Below are positions 18,652-27,279 of a DNA stretch of 64,000 nt, piece by piece. The stretch's first letter is position 1, and every line of letters begins with the position of its first letter. A model generated the notes under the pieces. The model was not told where the DNA came from. It searched no databases and worked only from the letters and a program-made list of their open reading frames with translations. This DNA comes from Collinsella bouchesdurhonensis. GTDB lineage: Bacteria > Actinomycetota > Coriobacteriia > Coriobacteriales > Coriobacteriaceae. The position numbers were made by a program, and so were the translations under genes. Location: the NCBI RefSeq assembly GCF_900155365.1, contig NZ_LT699743.1, positions 62,001 to 126,000 of the forward strand. Direction: 5' to 3'.

Positions 18652-20076
18652 GTGGCATATGACGCTAAAAAGATTTACTACCGCTTCGACGACTATCTGA
18701 GCCGCCTGGTGCTCGACTACGAGGCAAGCCGCCAGATCGACGAGGACAGTGAACGCCTGTACCACGGTTTTCCCAATGCGCCCTACGACGAATCGCTCTT
18801 CGAGCAGCATAACGTCAAGCGTGGCCTGCGCAATGCCGACGGCTCCGGCGTCGTCGCGGGCCTTACGCGCATCTCCGACGTCCACGGCTACAACCGGATC
18901 GACGGTCGCGTCGTCCCCGACGAGGGCCGCTTGAGCCTGCGCGGCTACAGCATCGACGACCTAGTGAATCACGCCCAAGCAGAAGACCGCTTTGGCTACG
19001 AGGAAGTCGCCTACCTGCTGCTCACCGGTTCCCTTCCCAACAAGGAAGAGCTCGAGGGCTTTTGCGAGCGCCTGCGCGCATTCCGTCACCTCTCCGGCGA
19101 CTACATCCACGAGTTCCCGCTCACCACGCCCTCCAAAAGCATCATGAACACGCTGGCACGCGCCGTCTTGCTGCTATACCGCTTTGACGCCGAGCCTGAC
19201 GAGATTTCGCCGGAACACGAGATCGACGTCGCCATGTCCATGATCGCGCGTCTACCGCGCATCGCCGCTCTCGCCCACATGGCACGCGTCGCCCAGCGCG
19301 AGGGGCGCATGCCGCAGATTCCCCAGCCCTCCCCCGACCTCTCCACCGCCGAAAGCGTCCTGCAGGTCCTGCGTGGCGGAAACGATTTCACCCATGACGA
19401 AGCCATGTTGCTCGATGTCATGATGATGCTGCACGCCGAGCACGGCGGCGGCAACAACTCGACGTTCGCCTGCCGCGTGCTCTCTTCCTCGGCAACCGAC
19501 CCCTACTCCGCCTATGCCGCCGCGATCGGCTCCCTCAAGGGTCCGCGCCACGGCGGAGCCAACGCCAAGGTCGTTGCCATGCACGAGGACATTCGCAAGA
19601 ATGTTTCGAACTGGGAGAACGAAGACGAGCTCGCCGCGTACCTCACGCGCATCCTCAAGCGCGAAGCATTCGACGGCTCCGGCCTCATCTACGGCATGGG
19701 CCACGCCGTCTACACGCTTTCCGACCCGCGTGCCGAACTCTGCCGCACCTATGCGCGCAGTCTTGCGCAAAAGAAGGGCCTGGGCGATGAGTTTGCGCTC
19801 ATCGAGCGCATCGAGGGCCTCGCACCGCAGCTCATGCGCGATGTCTGCGGCATTACCAAACCTATCTGCGCCAACATCGACCTGTACACCGGCTTTATCT
19901 ATTCGATGCTCGGCATCCCCGAGACGCTCTTCACCCCGATGTTCGCCGTTTCACGCATGGCAGGTTGGGCAGCCCACCGCATGGAGGAACTCTTCTGCGC
20001 ACATCGCATCATCCGCCCGGGCTATCAATCGGTGCTGGATGACGTCACTTACCTGCCCATCAACGAACGTCAGTAG
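18652..20076 (+). CDS. Citrate synthase family protein (citrate or 2-methylcitrate synthase)
   Basis: The 474 residues carry the family motifs: GRVVPDEGRLSLRGYSIDDL for the small-domain entry, LHAEHGGGNNSTFACRV with the first catalytic His, GPRHGGANAKV, YGMGHAVYTLSDPRAE with the second His, and PICANIDLYTGFIYSMLGIP with the catalytic Asp. It condenses acetyl-CoA (or propionyl-CoA) with oxaloacetate and probably supplies 2-oxoglutarate for glutamate synthesis in an organism with an incomplete TCA cycle. It has a longer N-terminus than E. coli GltA. The start is GTG 18652 behind GAAAGGAG. No aconitase or isocitrate dehydrogenase gene is in the window. Confidence 0.88.
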   Translation: MAYDAKKIYYRFDDYLSRLVLDYEASRQIDEDSERLYHGFPNAPYDESLFEQHNVKRGLRNADGSGVVAGLTRISDVHGYNRIDGRVVPDEGRLSLRGYSIDDLVNHAQAEDRFGYEEVAYLLLTGSLPNKEELEGFCERLRAFRHLSGDYIHEFPLTTPSKSIMNTLARAVLLLYRFDAEPDEISPEHEIDVAMSMIARLPRIAALAHMARVAQREGRMPQIPQPSPDLSTAESVLQVLRGGNDFTHDEAMLLDVMMMLHAEHGGGNNSTFACRVLSSSATDPYSAYAAAIGSLKGPRHGGANAKVVAMHEDIRKNVSNWENEDELAAYLTRILKREAFDGSGLIYGMGHAVYTLSDPRAELCRTYARSLAQKKGLGDEFALIERIEGLAPQLMRDVCGITKPICANIDLYTGFIYSMLGIPETLFTPMFAVSRMAGWAAHRMEELFCAHRIIRPGYQSVLDDVTYLPINERQ

Positions 20077-20107
20077 GCTTTTTCGCTTTGTCCTCCGAAA
20101 GGACCCT

Positions 20108-20926
20108 ATGATTTTCTTTTCCGATATGGATGGAACGCTGCTCACCTCCGACAAGCGCATCACGCCCGAAACCTGGACTGCGCTCGACGCGATCCACGAT
20201 GCGGGCATGCAATTCGTCCCCTGCACAGCGCGTGCCTTCAACGGCGTGCCGGCGGAGCTTTTGGCGCATCCGTCCGTGCGCTACGTCGTGACATCGAACG
20301 GTGCCTCGGTTGTGGACCTGCAAACGCAAGCCCAAATCCACGCCGTGCATCTCACGCGACAGCACGTGCTTGACATTTACCAGGTGGCCCGCGGCTATCG
20401 CGACATCACGTTCGACATCTTTTCCAATGGCACCTGCTATTCTGAGCGGGCGCGCTACGATCGCCTTGCCGAGTTCGCCGGCAAGCTCTCCACCTTGGAG
20501 TCGCTCCAGAGCAACCGCACGCCCTACGACGAGCCCTGCGAGAAGTTCATTGCCGAGCACGACGATTTTGAGCGCATTACCATTTATTGGAAAAACGAGC
20601 GCGACGCCATCGAGCTCAAAGCCGCCTATAGCCAAGACCCCACGCTCGCCATTGTGCGTTCCGCGCCCAATAACATCGAGCTTTCCGACCCTGCAGCAAC
20701 CAAGGGCGGCGCCCTTACCTGGCTGTGCGGGCACCTGGGCATCAACATTGCAGATTCGGTTGCCTTTGGTGACAACATCAACGACATCTCGATGATCGAA
20801 GCGGCGGGCTGCGGCGTGGCGATGAAAAACGCCGAGCCCGAAGACATCGCGGCAGCAAACCTGGTTGCCGACTACAACGATCGAGATGGCGTTGCCAAAG
20901 TGATTATGGAAAAGCTCGGACGGTAA
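20108..20926 (+). CDS. Cof-type HAD phosphatase
   Basis: A 272-residue HAD superfamily IIB hydrolase. DMDGTLLTSD at 6-15 holds the nucleophile Asp6 and acid/base Asp8; ATKGGALTWLCGHLGI gives the motif III lysine and FGDNINDISMIEAAGCGVAMKNA motif IV. The cap domain lies between. Members dephosphorylate sugar phosphates or flavin/PLP intermediates, and substrate cannot be told from sequence. It starts 31 bp after citrate synthase behind AAAGGA, so it is probably in the same transcript as the ACT and citrate synthase genes, and a terminator follows. Confidence 0.85.
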   Translation: MIFFSDMDGTLLTSDKRITPETWTALDAIHDAGMQFVPCTARAFNGVPAELLAHPSVRYVVTSNGASVVDLQTQAQIHAVHLTRQHVLDIYQVARGYRDITFDIFSNGTCYSERARYDRLAEFAGKLSTLESLQSNRTPYDEPCEKFIAEHDDFERITIYWKNERDAIELKAAYSQDPTLAIVRSAPNNIELSDPAATKGGALTWLCGHLGINIADSVAFGDNINDISMIEAAGCGVAMKNAEPEDIAAANLVADYNDRDGVAKVIMEKLGR

Positions 20927-20956
20927 AACCCCGCTCCCCATGCTCAAATGCGTCCA

Positions 20957-20991
20957 AAAGCTCCGGCTCAGCAAAATCGAGCCAGAGCTTT
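20957..20991 (+). terminator. Terminator after the ACT-citrate synthase-HAD genes
   Basis: AAAGCTCCGGCTC (20957-20969) pairs with GAGCCAGAGCTTT (20979-20991), with one mismatch, ending in TTTCT on the plus strand. Confidence 0.55.
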
Positions 20992-21051
20992 CTGCATCAC
21001 TGCATGTTAACGACAACGCGTGGGTCCAGGTGGCCCTTTTGAAACGCAAAT

Positions 21052-21175
21052 GTGTGGCGGCAAATCAAACGTTTTCGAACGAGTGGCGGATAATCGTGCA
21101 TCCTGGCGTCACATTCGAGCTCAAAACGCTTCGAAAACCGCCACTCATTTAAACATGATTGAAAAGCCGCCACTC
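21052..21175. repeat. Four-arm palindromic intergenic element, copy B
   Basis: GTGTGGCGG at 21052 and GAGTGGCGG at 21081 face CCGCCACTC at 21138 and 21167. Spacings are 29, 57 and 29 bp, the same geometry as copy A. The first spacer contains ACGTTTTCGAA and the 48-bp centre ends AAAACGCTTCGAAAA. The element occupies the middle of the 363-bp gene-free stretch after the HAD gene. No gene is seen there. Confidence 0.85.
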
Positions 21176-21230
21176 GTCAGAATTATTTGGAGTCCAAACG
21201 CTGTCGCAGCAGCCGCCCATAATCGCCTGC

Positions 21231-21273
21231 AAGAAAACGGCGGTCGCGAAACAAACCATTCCGCAGACCGCCG
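21231..21273 (-). terminator. Terminator after the TPR/DUF4037/DUF4125 genes
   Basis: CGGCGGTC (21238-21245) pairs with GACCGCCG (21266-21273). On the minus strand TTTTCTT follows. Confidence 0.65.
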
Positions 21274-21289
21274 CATACATCGAGAAGCC

Positions 21290-21910
21290 TCACTTCCCCC
21301 TGCCGCTGTTGTGCTCAGCATCGGTGGCGTTGGCATAACCGTAGTGGCGCGCGATGTTATCCATGTTCGCAATGGCAAGGTTTACGCCGTTATGCCAGCA
21401 CGAAATTGCATAGCGCTCGTAAATCGCGATCGTGCGGGCAGAATAGCTCTTGAGCTCGCCGCGCAGGTAGCTTTCAAACGAAGTCGAATCGGGCTTGTCG
21501 TCCTCGGAAAGAAGCGGGCGCCCACCTTCGGCCATGCGCGGGAACAAAACGTTTGCCTGCGCCTGCCACACCAGGAAGAACTTGACGATATGTTCGATGC
21601 GCTCACACACCTCATACGGAAGAAGCGGGAGCTGAGAGGCGATCTGCTTAAACGCCGTGTCGTCGGTGTTTTCCATCATCCAGGCGTATTTCTCGGTCAT
21701 CAAAGAACGACCAGTTGCCGAAGCGGTCGAGACATCATCAAGATACGACTCGAGAAGCTCGTCCGAATAGGTCTGCAAAAGCGAGGTGCGCATGATCTTG
21801 AAGGTGTCGGGGCGCCGCTGACAAGACGCAACACCGCCTTCGTTATTCACATGCAGGAAGTCCTCCCATTCGATGCGTACGATTGTGTCGATAAGTTCTG
21901 CTCTGGACAT
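21290..21910 (-). CDS. DUF4125-family protein
   Basis: A 206-residue, mainly helical protein (MSRAELIDTIVRIEWEDFLHVNNEGG...). The opening IVRIEWEDFLHVNNEGGVASCQRRPDTFKIMR and ELLESYLDDVSTASATGRSLMTEKYAWMME are what I recognise as DUF4125. There is no signal peptide, membrane segment or obvious catalytic motif. ATG 21910 has AGGAGTG upstream. It is the last gene of a three-gene unit, 17 bp after the DUF4037 gene, and a terminator follows. The function is unknown. Confidence 0.72.
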   Translation of the reverse strand: MSRAELIDTIVRIEWEDFLHVNNEGGVASCQRRPDTFKIMRTSLLQTYSDELLESYLDDVSTASATGRSLMTEKYAWMMENTDDTAFKQIASQLPLLPYEVCERIEHIVKFFLVWQAQANVLFPRMAEGGRPLLSEDDKPDSTSFESYLRGELKSYSARTIAIYERYAISCWHNGVNLAIANMDNIARHYGYANATDAEHNSGRGK

Positions 21911-21927
21911 GATAGTCACTCCTGTCT

Positions 21928-22878
21928 CTAGTCGCACGGCATCGCGCACGGCGCCATTCCCGCCGCGGTGCCCAATGTCCTGATGGCGTTCACATGGTCA
22001 AGCAAGAAGACCGATGTATCATCCGTAAGTTCCTGACGCGCCAGCTCTGCCACGATCAGCGCGGCTGCATCGTCAAGCTCGTTTTGGAGGGCGCGCGCGT
22101 TGCAAGTTCCAAGCGCACCCGTAAACGACCCGGCAGCGCGCAGATGCGCCGCAACGGCACGGCCCAGCTCTCCGCAGCAGCGTTCACACGAGATAAGGGC
22201 CCATTTGTAGTACGGGCAAAAGCGATGCGACAGTTCGTGCACAAGCAGGCATGCGGCCTCGACGGCACGCGCATAGGCCAAGCAGCAGCCAACTTCGTCG
22301 CCACGAACCGCAGCGCGCACCAGGTTGTACTGGCCCGCTTGAGCAAAGTCCATGCATCGCTGCGCGATGCGCTGCAGTCGCACGGCATCGGGGTATCCCA
22401 AAAGCAAGCGCTCGCGTATACGCGAAAAATCGCCCGGCCCATCGTAAAAAACGTCGCCGTTCGTGGCTGCCGCGAGGGCGTGCTCGGGCGTACGTGTCCA
22501 CTCGGCAAGCGTGCACGGGCCCTCGGGGCATCCCGTAAAGTACGCGTAGTGAGTTGCCACGGTCCATGCACCGGCCCTCCCCTGAGGAACCGGAGCATGA
22601 AATCCCAAGATGGGATAGCCGCAATAGTTCGAAGGAAGCGCTCGCATGATTTGGTCGGCGGAGGCAGCGAGCGCCTGCTCTCCGTCGCGGACCCAAACGC
22701 ACAGGGAAACGCCCCAGTCGTGATCGCGAGAAACGTCGTCATCAAAGCCAAAACGATCCGATCCGTCGCCAACGCTGCCTACGGCAATGCGAGAAAACGC
22801 CTCGTCTCCCAGGCCGCGGCGCAGCTCGGGCAAGGCCACCTTGGTGGCATATTCACGCGTCAGTTCAAGACCTTGCAT
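21928..22878 (-). CDS. DUF4037 protein, nucleotidyltransferase-like
   Basis: The 316 residues open with a nucleotidyltransferase-like site: GSVGDGS at 34-40, FDDDVSRDHDWG at 45-56, resembling the G-S...D-x-D pattern of the Pol-beta superfamily. The rest is helical and Cys/Ala-rich. DUF4037 proteins are known only by family. A nucleotidyl transfer reaction (aminoglycoside-adenylyl-like or regulatory AMPylation) is plausible but unproven. ATG 22878 lies inside the end of the TPR gene (14-bp overlap), so the two are coupled and their products may act together. Confidence 0.75.
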   Translation of the reverse strand: MQGLELTREYATKVALPELRRGLGDEAFSRIAVGSVGDGSDRFGFDDDVSRDHDWGVSLCVWVRDGEQALAASADQIMRALPSNYCGYPILGFHAPVPQGRAGAWTVATHYAYFTGCPEGPCTLAEWTRTPEHALAAATNGDVFYDGPGDFSRIRERLLLGYPDAVRLQRIAQRCMDFAQAGQYNLVRAAVRGDEVGCCLAYARAVEAACLLVHELSHRFCPYYKWALISCERCCGELGRAVAAHLRAAGSFTGALGTCNARALQNELDDAAALIVAELARQELTDDTSVFLLDHVNAIRTLGTAAGMAPCAMPCD

Positions 22879-23716
22879 TCAGGTCCCCCCGCACGCGCTC
22901 GATGTTTTGACAGACTATCGTATAGGCGCGCGATTCGGTACCGAACAGCTCACCTGCAATTTCGCGCGACTCTTCAAAAAGCTCAAGCGCATGCTCGGGC
23001 TCCCCTTGATCTGCAAGGAATCCTGCCACGTTGTTAAGAGCGCTCGCGTAACTGGCGCTCACGCGGCCGTTAAGCTCGAGCGTCATAGCGCGTCCGCGCT
23101 CAAAAAGGTCTTTTGCACGCGCGATATCGCCCGCGTGCCACAGACAGACACCAAGGTTCATAAGCGTTGTTGCAATAGAATTGGGATGCTGGGTGCCGGC
23201 AGCCGAACCCTCGAGCAGCGCCAAAGCGCGCTCATGACATGCGCGCGCCTCATCATAGCGGCCCTGGTCTTGGTAGAGCAGGCCGATGTTGTTGTAGCAG
23301 CTGATGGTACGCCAGTCGTCCTCGGGCAAGCTTGCCTGATAGATCTTAAGGGCGTGCTTGAACGTCTCCTCGGCCTTATCGAAATCCCTGCAGAGACGGT
23401 AAAGACCAGCCAGGTTGTTGACCGTCGTACCATACTCGGAATTTGTTTCGCCCCACGCTTCGCGCAAGATCTCCCCAGCCTCGATAAAGTGCTCGCGGGC
23501 ATCGTCGTAGCGGCCAAGATAGCGCTCGACCGAAGCGGCATCGTTTAAAGCAATGGCCAGATGTACATCCCCCGGCGCACAGACAGAGCGCGCACACGCA
23601 AGCTCCTCGCATGCCACAGGATACGCAAGGGCGTATTCACCGCGCATCATATGGGCCTGGAGCTGCTCCGTGATCCGATTGAGCTCCGTATAGTCCGGCT
23701 CGTCTGCATATCCCAT
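22865..23716 (-). CDS. Tetratricopeptide-repeat protein, first gene of a three-gene unit
   Basis: The 283 residues hold about five TPR units of the kinesin-light-chain/NB-ARC type, each about 42 residues: YGTTVNNLAGLYRLCRDFDKAEETFKHALKIY, TISCYNNIGLLYQDQGRYDEARACHERALALL, IATTLMNLGVCLWHAGDIARAKDLFERGRAM, YASALNNVAGFLADQGEPEHALELFEESREI. It is soluble and probably a scaffold or peptide sensor. ATG 23716 is chosen; GAGGA lies 11 bp upstream, and the frame upstream has no TPR character. Overlap with the nucleotidyltransferase-like gene and close spacing to DUF4125 suggest one complex or pathway. Confidence 0.78.
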   Translation of the reverse strand: MGYADEPDYTELNRITEQLQAHMMRGEYALAYPVACEELACARSVCAPGDVHLAIALNDAASVERYLGRYDDAREHFIEAGEILREAWGETNSEYGTTVNNLAGLYRLCRDFDKAEETFKHALKIYQASLPEDDWRTISCYNNIGLLYQDQGRYDEARACHERALALLEGSAAGTQHPNSIATTLMNLGVCLWHAGDIARAKDLFERGRAMTLELNGRVSASYASALNNVAGFLADQGEPEHALELFEESREIAGELFGTESRAYTIVCQNIERVRGDLNARS

Positions 23717-23878
23717 AGCCGCATCCGTCCTCGAGCATTTGCCATAGCTGCTATGAGATTCTACGGGGAAGATGAGATTCCCCTTTGTGCACCCTGCCCA
23801 TAGTTCTCGGCAGCGGTCGAGAGATGTCGGCGTACGGAGCTGCAGTGAGAAATAAACAAGTTGCCAAAGGCTGCCGTG

Positions 23879-23996
23879 CGAGGCCCCGCTACGCATCCCT
23901 CCACGCGCAGTTACGCAGAAAGGCCTTGGTTCAGCAAAGCTGAGCCAAGGCCTTTCGAGTATGTTTGAGCATGGAGGGATGCGTATCGGGGTCTCG
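23879..23996. repeat. Two-tier palindrome, 118 bp
   Basis: Outer arms 23879-23903 and 23972-23996 are inverse copies with 23 of 25 positions matching (core ACGCATCCCTCCA). An inner hairpin, 23918-23934 with 23940-23956, matches 16 of 17 (GAAAGGCCTTGGTTCAG) around a 5-nt loop. There is no T run on either strand. It sits between the start of the TPR gene and the end of the HAD gene, both minus strand, and fills most of that 299-bp gap. Confidence 0.85.
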
Positions 23997-24015
23997 CGCG
24001 CCCAAGCACGGAAAC

Positions 24016-24810
24016 TTACTTCTGCTCGCTCAAAATGCGGCGCATCTCGGCCTGAACGGCATGCTCGTAGTTGTAGCCCACCACGCGGTCGGCCACGGCC
24101 TTGAGGGCGGGACGGCCATTTGCCATGGCGCAACCACAGCCCACCATGCGCACGATCTCGTAATCGTTCATGGAGTCGCCAAAGGCCATGACTTCCTCGG
24201 TCTTGATGCCGTAGTGGCCCATGATCTGAGCGATGCCCGAAGCCTTGGTCACGCCAAGCTGGAGAGCGTCGATCCATGCGTTGCCGGAAGGTGCGAACAC
24301 AAATTTGTCGCCCAGCTCGCGCTGAAGCACGTACGCGTTATCCATCACGTTGCCGTCATCGCAAAAGATCGACGCCTTAAGGATATTCACCTCGGGATCG
24401 GGCAGATCCCAAATGCGCTCGGCGTTGGGAAGGTCTTTGTCCACCTCGCGCACGAACTTGCTCTCGTCGTCAAGCAAAAAGGACTTCGTACGGTCGAACA
24501 ACGCCAGGTGAAGGTTGTCGAACATCTCGATCACGCGGGCAAGCTCGCGAATAGCAAGATGCGAGTACACCTCACGATCGATCAACTTGCCGTCTGCGTA
24601 GACCTGCGCGCCGTTTGACGCCACGAAATCCATGTGGTCGCGCACCGGCTCGAAAAACGTGCACAGGCGATCATAGCGACGACCAGAAGAAACGGCAAAA
24701 TGAACGCCCTTTTCGCGCAGGGCTTCGATAAGCTCGAACGTCTCGGGCGGAACCTTGCTGTGCTCGTCAAGCAAAGTGCCGTCCATGTCAGAAGCGATAA
24801 GTTTGATCAT
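24016..24810 (-). CDS. Cof-type HAD phosphatase
   Basis: A 264-residue HAD IIB hydrolase. MIKLIASDMDGTLLDEHSKVP carries Asp8 and Asp10; VSSGRRYDRL gives motif II; TKASGIAQIMGHYGI motif III; FGDSMNDYEIVRMVGCGCAMANG motif IV. It is probably a sugar-phosphate phosphatase. ATG 24810 has AGGAGG 10 bp upstream. It lies 162 bp after the iron-ADH on the same strand, with a hairpin between, so it may or may not share the DeoR-controlled transcript. Confidence 0.86.
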   Translation of the reverse strand: MIKLIASDMDGTLLDEHSKVPPETFELIEALREKGVHFAVSSGRRYDRLCTFFEPVRDHMDFVASNGAQVYADGKLIDREVYSHLAIRELARVIEMFDNLHLALFDRTKSFLLDDESKFVREVDKDLPNAERIWDLPDPEVNILKASIFCDDGNVMDNAYVLQRELGDKFVFAPSGNAWIDALQLGVTKASGIAQIMGHYGIKTEEVMAFGDSMNDYEIVRMVGCGCAMANGRPALKAVADRVVGYNYEHAVQAEMRRILSEQK

Positions 24811-24898
24811 GCGAACAGGGCCTCCTAAACAACCTGTGCGATAGCTTTCTCTCACGCCAAGCATACCCATTTCTCATTACCGCCATATCAACAATGCA

Positions 24899-24926
24899 CC
24901 CGCTTGCAACAATCGTCACAAGCGGG
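24899..24926 (-). terminator. Possible terminator or attenuator after the aldolase-dehydrogenase genes
   Basis: CCCGCTTG (24899-24906) pairs perfectly with CAAGCGGG (24919-24926). No strong T run follows on the minus strand, so it may only partly stop transcription. Confidence 0.4.
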
Positions 24927-24972
24927 CGCACGCGAAAAAAGGGGGCACCGTTAGCGTGATGTCGAAACTGCG

Positions 24973-26127
24973 TTAGGCAGAAATCAAACGCTCGTAGATC
25001 GCCTCGAGATCGGCAACCGTCAAAGGCTTGATCGTATTTGCCGGACTGCCCGAATCGATAGCGTCCTTTGCCATCTTGGGAATCTGTGCGCGGAATTCAT
25101 CGACATCGATGCCATAGCTGGCAAGCGTAGGGATATTGAGCTTTCGCAGCAGCTTGGCAATAACATCGAGCAGATCGTTTGCCGCCACCTTGTCATCGGC
25201 CGCAACAGACGCGCCTACCTCGCGCGCCACGGAAGCAAACTCCGGATAGGCTCCGTCCACCACGTAGCGCAGGCACTCCAGCATGATCATGGCATTAGAG
25301 AGCCCATGCGGCACATGGAAGAGCGCACCGATGGGACGGCTCATGCCATGGATGATAGTCACACTCGCATTGTTAAAGGCGACACCCGCCTCGGTCGCGG
25401 CAATGGCCATCTGGGTGCGCGCTTCAACGTTTTCGGGCTCGGTATAGCACGTGTAAAGATGTGCCAAGATACGTTTGATGGCACTTATCGAGAAGGTATA
25501 GCTCATGGGCTGCATCTTCTTGGACGTAGCCGATTCGAGCGCGTGGCACAAAGCGTCAACGCCCGTGTTTGCCGTGACGCTCGCCGGCGCCGTGCATGTG
25601 AACTGCGGGTCCACAATGGCAACGTCGGGCAAAACCTTGGCACCCGCAAGGAGCATCTTGATGCCCTGGCGCGTGTTGTTGATGATCGTGAACTGCGTGG
25701 CTTCCGAACCCGTACCCGCCGTAGTGGGGATGGCCACAAGCGGCGGGCGATCAAAGTCCAGGGCAACGCCCATCTGCTCGTCGATATCCCCATCGCAAGC
25801 AGCCATCATGGCGATGGCCTTCATGGCATCGATGGGACTGCCGCCGCCAAGGCCCACGTACATATCGCAGCCCGATGCCTTGAATGCGGTGATTCCCGCC
25901 TCGATCATGACGTCGCTCGGCTCGCCCGTGATCTGGTCGAACACCTCAAAGCCAAGCCCCGCACGCTCAAGGGCGTCGGTTACCGTTTTGCAGTTGCCAA
26001 GCTTGACCATCATGGGGTCGGTCACCACAAAAGCCTTGGTTCCCAAACCGCGCAGGATGTCGAGCGAATCGTCGAGCGCTCCCTGCCCGGATACAATGCG
26101 CGAGGGCATCAAAAACAAACGTGCCAC
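24973..26127 (-). CDS. Iron-containing alcohol dehydrogenase
   Basis: A 384-residue group III (Fe-type) dehydrogenase. GLGGGSPIDAMKAIA binds the NAD(P) pyrophosphate; IPTTAGTGSEAT is a family motif; metal ligands are an Asp in PDVAIVDP and His in DALCHALE, HGMSRPIG and HVPHG. It would reduce an aldehyde such as lactaldehyde, 3-hydroxypropanal or a semialdehyde to an alcohol. The start is GTG 26127 behind AAGGAGG. It is the third gene of an operon with an MDR dehydrogenase (12 bp gap) and a class II aldolase, giving a plausible route from an aldol cleavage product to an alcohol. Confidence 0.9.
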   Translation of the reverse strand: MARLFLMPSRIVSGQGALDDSLDILRGLGTKAFVVTDPMMVKLGNCKTVTDALERAGLGFEVFDQITGEPSDVMIEAGITAFKASGCDMYVGLGGGSPIDAMKAIAMMAACDGDIDEQMGVALDFDRPPLVAIPTTAGTGSEATQFTIINNTRQGIKMLLAGAKVLPDVAIVDPQFTCTAPASVTANTGVDALCHALESATSKKMQPMSYTFSISAIKRILAHLYTCYTEPENVEARTQMAIAATEAGVAFNNASVTIIHGMSRPIGALFHVPHGLSNAMIMLECLRYVVDGAYPEFASVAREVGASVAADDKVAANDLLDVIAKLLRKLNIPTLASYGIDVDEFRAQIPKMAKDAIDSGSPANTIKPLTVADLEAIYERLISA

Positions 26128-26139
26128 GTGGTAGCCTCC

Positions 26140-27198
26140 TTACTGCATGACGACGGTCGTGCGGTAACCGCCCGGGATGATCGCGTTTTCAAAGGCCTGT
26201 TGAATCTGGTCGAACGGATACTCCTTATCGACGAGCGGCGACACGTCGATCTCGCCCGATCCCAGCAGATGACAGGACTCCTTGAAGTCTGCAAACTCGC
26301 CCAGGAAGGTGCCGAAGATCTGCATCTTTCCGTAATGGATTTTGTTGGCGTCCACGCCCAACTCCGGCGCAGGATAGCCGGCGGCAAACATCAAAACCTT
26401 GCCATGTAGTTTCTTGAGCATAGCGAAGCCCTGCTTGTTGGCCGCCGTCGCGGCAACTGCCAAGATCACGGTGTCAGCTCCGCGACCATCGGTGCGCGCA
26501 CGCACCTCCTCTACAGGATCGACCATAGAACCGTCGATAACCTCAAGGCCAAGCTGTTCTGCCACGCGGATCTTTTTCTCCATGAGCTCGGAGACGATCA
26601 CGCGAGCGCCCTTCTGCTTGGCAACGAGCGCATTGAGCACGCCCATGGTGCCGCCGCCAATGACCACCACGGTCTCGCCCTTTTTGATATCGAGCTTCTT
26701 GATGCCGTTGATCACCGTGGCGAGCGGCTCCAAAAAGCCTGCCTCGGAGGGACGAATCTTGTTCTCAAACTTATAGATAGACTCCTGCGATTGCACCAGG
26801 TACTCGGCACAACCGTCATAGCGGCCATAGTAGCCGTCGGGCCACTGAGTATCGTAAGGTTTCACACCGGGAGCCTCGGAAGTGCGGCCCTCGAGCGCCT
26901 CGGTAGAGTACGGGTCAAAGGTGTAGGAGCCACCCACGAAGTCGCCCACGGCAAGGCCGGAAACCCTCTCGCCCACCTGGATGATCTCGCCCGCCCACTC
27001 ATGGCCAAACGTCATGGGCAGCGGCTTATTGGTGCGAGCACCGCTCCACAGGCCGTACTCGGACGTGCACAGGTTGCAGGACAAAATTTTGATGAGCACA
27101 TCGTGCTCGCCCAAGTCGTGGATGGGGCGAACGACAATCTGCGCGTCGTGAGCGGCGTTGATGATGGCGGTACGGGTTTCGGTAACGATGGGTTTCAT
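26140..27198 (-). CDS. Zinc-type medium-chain alcohol/polyol dehydrogenase
   Basis: A 352-residue MDR protein close to sorbitol/threonine dehydrogenases. Probable catalytic zinc ligands are Cys44 in SCNLCTSEYGLW and His66-Glu67 in FGHEWAGE; the NAD(P) fold starts VVVIGGGTMGVLNALVAKQKGA. The usual four-Cys structural zinc lobe is absent: the region after VGDFVGGSY has no cysteine cluster. The substrate is probably a sugar alcohol or hydroxy acid. It sits between the aldolase and the iron-ADH in the DeoR-controlled operon. Confidence 0.88.
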   Translation of the reverse strand: MKPIVTETRTAIINAAHDAQIVVRPIHDLGEHDVLIKILSCNLCTSEYGLWSGARTNKPLPMTFGHEWAGEIIQVGERVSGLAVGDFVGGSYTFDPYSTEALEGRTSEAPGVKPYDTQWPDGYYGRYDGCAEYLVQSQESIYKFENKIRPSEAGFLEPLATVINGIKKLDIKKGETVVVIGGGTMGVLNALVAKQKGARVIVSELMEKKIRVAEQLGLEVIDGSMVDPVEEVRARTDGRGADTVILAVAATAANKQGFAMLKKLHGKVLMFAAGYPAPELGVDANKIHYGKMQIFGTFLGEFADFKESCHLLGSGEIDVSPLVDKEYPFDQIQQAFENAIIPGGYRTTVVMQ

Positions 27199-27279
27199 GG
27201 TCTCCCCTTTTCTTTTGAAGATGGTGTCGTCGGTGCCGCACGCAGGTGTGGGGCAGATGATAGGTTTCCGGGAATGGAG

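Noticed and set aside
22865-24277. Longer version of the TPR gene starting near 24277
   Set aside because: The added N-terminal part crosses the two-tier palindrome and overlaps the HAD gene; the TPR domains begin only after ATG 23716.
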